This document shows positions 61,861-64,000 of a stretch of 64,000 nucleotides of DNA, piece after piece (positions within the stretch are counted from its first letter, which is position 1; each line of letters opens with the position of its first letter). The notes beneath the pieces were generated by a model. The model made no database searches and was not told the origin of the DNA. It saw only the letters and a list, made by a program, of their open reading frames with translations. This stretch comes from Arthrobacter sp. MN05-02. GTDB taxonomy: Bacteria > Actinomycetota > Actinomycetes > Actinomycetales > Micrococcaceae. The stretch spans positions 90,992 through 154,991 of the forward strand of contig AP018698.1 in the NCBI GenBank assembly GCA_004001285.1. Reading direction: 5' to 3'. Position numbers and translations under genes: made by a program.

Positions 61861-62262
61861 TTACTGGGCGGTGCGTTTGATGATCGCGGAGAGGATCGGG
61901 CGCAGGGCTTCGGCGTCGGTTGGTAGTTGAAGGGTTCGGAGGCGTTCCTGTGCTGCGGCGAGCAGCGTCCGGCCCGCCTCGGTGATGCTGACTGCCACCT
62001 GGTTCTGCGGAAGGCCGTGCTGGCGGGTGATCCAGTGTTTGTTTTCCAGCGTGGTCAGGACGACCCCGACCGTTTGTGTGCGGGCGAGGACCAGGCGGGC
62101 GAGTTCGGATTGCAGGAGCGGGCTTCGTTCGCTCAGATGCTCGAGTATGTGGACTCCTAGTTGGGGTAAGCCGAGTGAGCGCAGGTAGTCGATTGATTGC
62201 CGTTGCACGGCCCGGGCCGCAATGGACAGCAGGTGCAGGGTGGACCAGTAGTCGGCGCCCAT
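61861..62262 (-). CDS. MarR-family transcriptional regulator
   Basis: The 133-residue protein reads LRSLGLPQLGVHILEHLSERSPLLQSELARLVLARTQTVGVVLTTLENKHWITRQHGLPQNQVAVSITEAGRTLLAAAQERL, a MarR winged helix. It starts where the DUF3040 gene ends (TGATG overlap), so the two are co-transcribed with DUF3040 first. It probably senses a phenolic or oxidative signal. Its target may be the operon itself. Confidence 0.88.
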   Translation of the reverse strand: MGADYWSTLHLLSIAARAVQRQSIDYLRSLGLPQLGVHILEHLSERSPLLQSELARLVLARTQTVGVVLTTLENKHWITRQHGLPQNQVAVSITEAGRTLLAAAQERLRTLQLPTDAEALRPILSAIIKRTAQ

Positions 62263-62579
62263 CAGGAAACGTCCTTGGATGCCCTATCCGACCAGGATAA
62301 AGGCCGGTCCTTGCTCCTGGAGCGCAGGAACGTTATCCCGCCCATGATCATGAGACCGAATCCCAGGACGCCGATCAGCGGGATCTTCACGAGGACGGCC
62401 AGCAGCACGAGCGCGAACGCTACCAGCACCAACCCCGGGGAAGAACCTGTCCCTGCTGTACGAGTCACCCGACCTGTTAATTCACTGTCCATCACCGACC
62501 GTGCCAACTTCGGGTCCTCAGCGGCTAGCTGCCGCTCGAGCTCCTTCCACTGCCGGCGCTCCTCCGCTGACAACGCCAT
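62262..62579 (-). CDS. DUF3040-type small membrane protein
   Basis: ATG 62579 gives 105 residues with MALSAEERRQWKELERQLAAEDPKLARSV, the typical DUF3040 start, then two hydrophobic segments (LVLVAFALVLLAVLVKIPLIGVLGFGLMIMGGITFL). The longer frame to 62612 adds nothing. DUF3040 proteins are common in actinobacteria and of unknown role. It is translationally coupled to the MarR gene. Confidence 0.85.
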   Translation of the reverse strand: MALSAEERRQWKELERQLAAEDPKLARSVMDSELTGRVTRTAGTGSSPGLVLVAFALVLLAVLVKIPLIGVLGFGLMIMGGITFLRSRSKDRPLSWSDRASKDVS

Positions 62580-62977
62580 CTCACTTTCCCTTCCCCACAC
62601 CACGAGTAGCAAAGATGCGCATCAGGCATATAGCGCCGGCGCCCAAAATCATCCGCCCCATGCCCTGCGTCCTATGCCTGTGCCCTATGCCCTTTCGATG
62701 AAGCAAAGGACCGCATCAACTACAGGAGCGGTTCTGCCGGCCCGACGGGACCTTGCTGTCGGGACGCCCCAAATCGCGACATCTCCGATGCATCACTCGC
62801 TCGTGTCAACCTAACGCTAGGGCGCTGTCAAAGGAGAACACAAGGGTACTGATCATCAGCCTCCTTAGGTACCTTTTCTGTGGAGTCGTTCACCTCGGGT
62901 AGTTCCCGGCTCACCCGCCCGAAGGATGAACGCTAGCTGCAGACCAGACGTGCAATCCCTGATGAGAAGGACATGAC
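62580..62977. other. Intergenic promoter region, no gene seen
   Basis: Divergent promoters for the DUF3040/MarR operon and the membrane protein at 62978 should lie here. I see no gene. Confidence 0.4.
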
Positions 62978-63601
62978 ATGGCAGACAAGAACACCTCCGG
63001 GGCCAGCACCCCGAGAGCGCGGAAGAACGGCGTCGTCGCCGCGGAGAAGGAAGCCTTCGGTGGTATCAAGTGGGGTTCGGCGTTCTTCGGTTGGCTGACA
63101 GCCATCGGGCTGACCGTTCTGCTGGGCGCCCTGGCAACAGCCATCGGCGTCGGCGTGGGGGCCGCGAACACCGCCGGGGCCCAGGATGCGGCGAACCAGG
63201 CAACCCAGAACGCTGAGACACTCGGAATCGTCAGCGGGATCGTGCTCGCAATCGTTCTGTTCGTCTCCTACTACTGCGGCGGCTATGTCGCAGGGCGCAT
63301 GGCCCGTTTCGACGGTGTGAAGCAAGGCGTCGCCGTGTGGCTGTGGGGCATCATCATTGCGATCGTCGTGGCGGTCCTCGCTGCGATCGCCGGAGACCAG
63401 TTCAACGTCCTCTCCAGCATCGGGGGCGCGCCCCGCATCCCCGTCGACGGCAGCCTGCTCACCGCGTCCGGCCTGATCGGTCTGGCCATCGCCGTCCTCG
63501 TACCGCTGATCGGGGCGATCCTCGGCGGTAAGGCAGGCATGCACTTCCACCGCAAGGTCGACCAGGTCGGCATCAACCACCAAGCCGGCCTCAACAGCTA
63601 G
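62978..63601 (+). CDS. Four-helix membrane protein, stress-associated type
   Basis: The 207-residue protein starts MADKNTSGASTPRARKNGVVAAEKEAFGGIKWGSAFFGWLTAIGLTVLLGALATAIGVGVG and has helices near residues 37-60, 84-104, 123-143 and 165-186. It ends in a short His-rich tail (AGMHFHRKVDQVGINHQAG). Proteins of this build (GG..WGSAFFGWL) are common next to PRC-barrel genes in Micrococcaceae; one such gene follows at 63802. The role is unknown. Confidence 0.8.
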   Translation: MADKNTSGASTPRARKNGVVAAEKEAFGGIKWGSAFFGWLTAIGLTVLLGALATAIGVGVGAANTAGAQDAANQATQNAETLGIVSGIVLAIVLFVSYYCGGYVAGRMARFDGVKQGVAVWLWGIIIAIVVAVLAAIAGDQFNVLSSIGGAPRIPVDGSLLTASGLIGLAIAVLVPLIGAILGGKAGMHFHRKVDQVGINHQAGLNS

Positions 63602-63801
63602 CTATCAGCCTCTTCTCACTCGTCGGCTCCTAAAACCGCCTCGGGCCACGCCATGACACGGGTTTCTTCCGCCAGATAGCCGGTGTAGCCAGCAGCGGCT
63701 CTCGGACAGACAGTGCCCAGCACCAGTTGATCTTCACCACCAGGGGACCGGGCATCATGCCTTGTCTTACTTATAGGTTCTACATCTAGAAGGAGTTCCA
63801 C

Positions 63802-64000
63802 ATGATCTCGCAGAATGACATCGACACCCTCCTCTCCGGCCGCGGCCACGTCCTCGCTTCCGATGGGTCCAAAATCGGCTCCGTCGGCCAGGTGTACCTG
63901 GATGACCAGACCGGCGACCCGAGCTGGGTGACCGTCAAGACCGGCTTGTTCGGGACCTCAGAGTCCTTCGCACCCCTGCAGGGCGCGAACCTCACCGGCA
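63802..64000 (+). CDS. PRC-barrel domain protein, 3' part outside window
   Basis: ATG 63802 with AAGGAG seven bases upstream begins MISQNDIDTLLSGRGHVLASDGSKIGSVGQVYLDDQTGDPSWVTVKTGLFGTSESFAPLQGANL. The pattern V..SDG.KIG.VG.VYLDD.TG.P.WVTVKTGLFG is the PRC-barrel fold. The gene runs off the window. It is part of a stress-associated pair with the membrane protein at 62978. Confidence 0.88.
   Translation, partial: MISQNDIDTLLSGRGHVLASDGSKIGSVGQVYLDDQTGDPSWVTVKTGLFGTSESFAPLQGANLTG

Overview
The window reads as part of a conjugative or mobilisable plasmid (or integrated plasmid-like island) from a high-GC actinobacterium. The best guess is the Arthrobacter/Micrococcaceae group, judged from codon bias, GAF-ANTAR regulators, a SigK-like sigma factor, a DUF4192 protein, NrdH and the style of the MobF relaxase. 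No rRNA, tRNA or CRISPR array was seen.

Layout. (1) 1-4.8 kb and 10.3-15 kb form the plasmid backbone: a MobF relaxase cut by the window edge, a coiled-coil protein, a ParB-like protein, a DUF4192 protein, two paralogous CxxC/CPxH mini-proteins, a small partition-like DNA-binding protein, SSB and NrdH. Several of these genes end in strong hairpin terminators. Three of them (parB-like, DUF4192, an unknown) share a leader of about 370 nt that varies by compensatory changes and so looks like a conserved RNA structure. This is the most striking element here. (2) 5.1-8.8 kb is a TetR, EamA exporter, proline-racemase-family and ornithine-cyclodeaminase-family cassette, followed by an IS110 transposase. 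(3) 15-21 kb is an accessory patch: an unknown protein with possible winged-helix character, a DUF2236 oxygenase, a large protein with a C-terminal HEPN-type motif, several HNH endonuclease remnants and a frameshifted resolvase. (4) 22.9-28.9 kb is an intact sugar-type catabolic cluster (TIM-barrel isomerase, SDR, MHS transporter, split transketolase, GntR regulator) with repeated 15-bp palindromic operators. (5) 29-35 kb holds an SDR, a truncated ArsR and a pyruvate carboxylase gene with four single-base frameshifts, plus small gene remnants.

(6) 35.7-46.1 kb is a second catabolic block: flavin reductase and two LLM-type flavin monooxygenases facing an ArsR regulator, then cupin, AraC, SDR, a PEP mutase/isocitrate lyase-family protein and a frameshifted MFS transporter. 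(7) 46.3-60.7 kb is rich in signalling genes and decay. Two mirrored modules each pair a small acidic protein with an HPt-like protein that lacks the phospho-histidine, and GAF-ANTAR proteins lie next to both. Between them sit a sigma factor, a GAF protein, a broken ABC exporter, a resolvase remnant, a broken membrane gene and a broken PepSY gene. (8) 61-64 kb holds a ZIP-like membrane protein, a MarR/DUF3040 pair, a four-helix membrane protein and a PRC-barrel gene cut by the window edge.

At least 13 genes carry one or more indels, mostly one base in a G or C run. Some of this may be assembly error rather than true decay. Product names come from reading motifs by eye; no database was searched.
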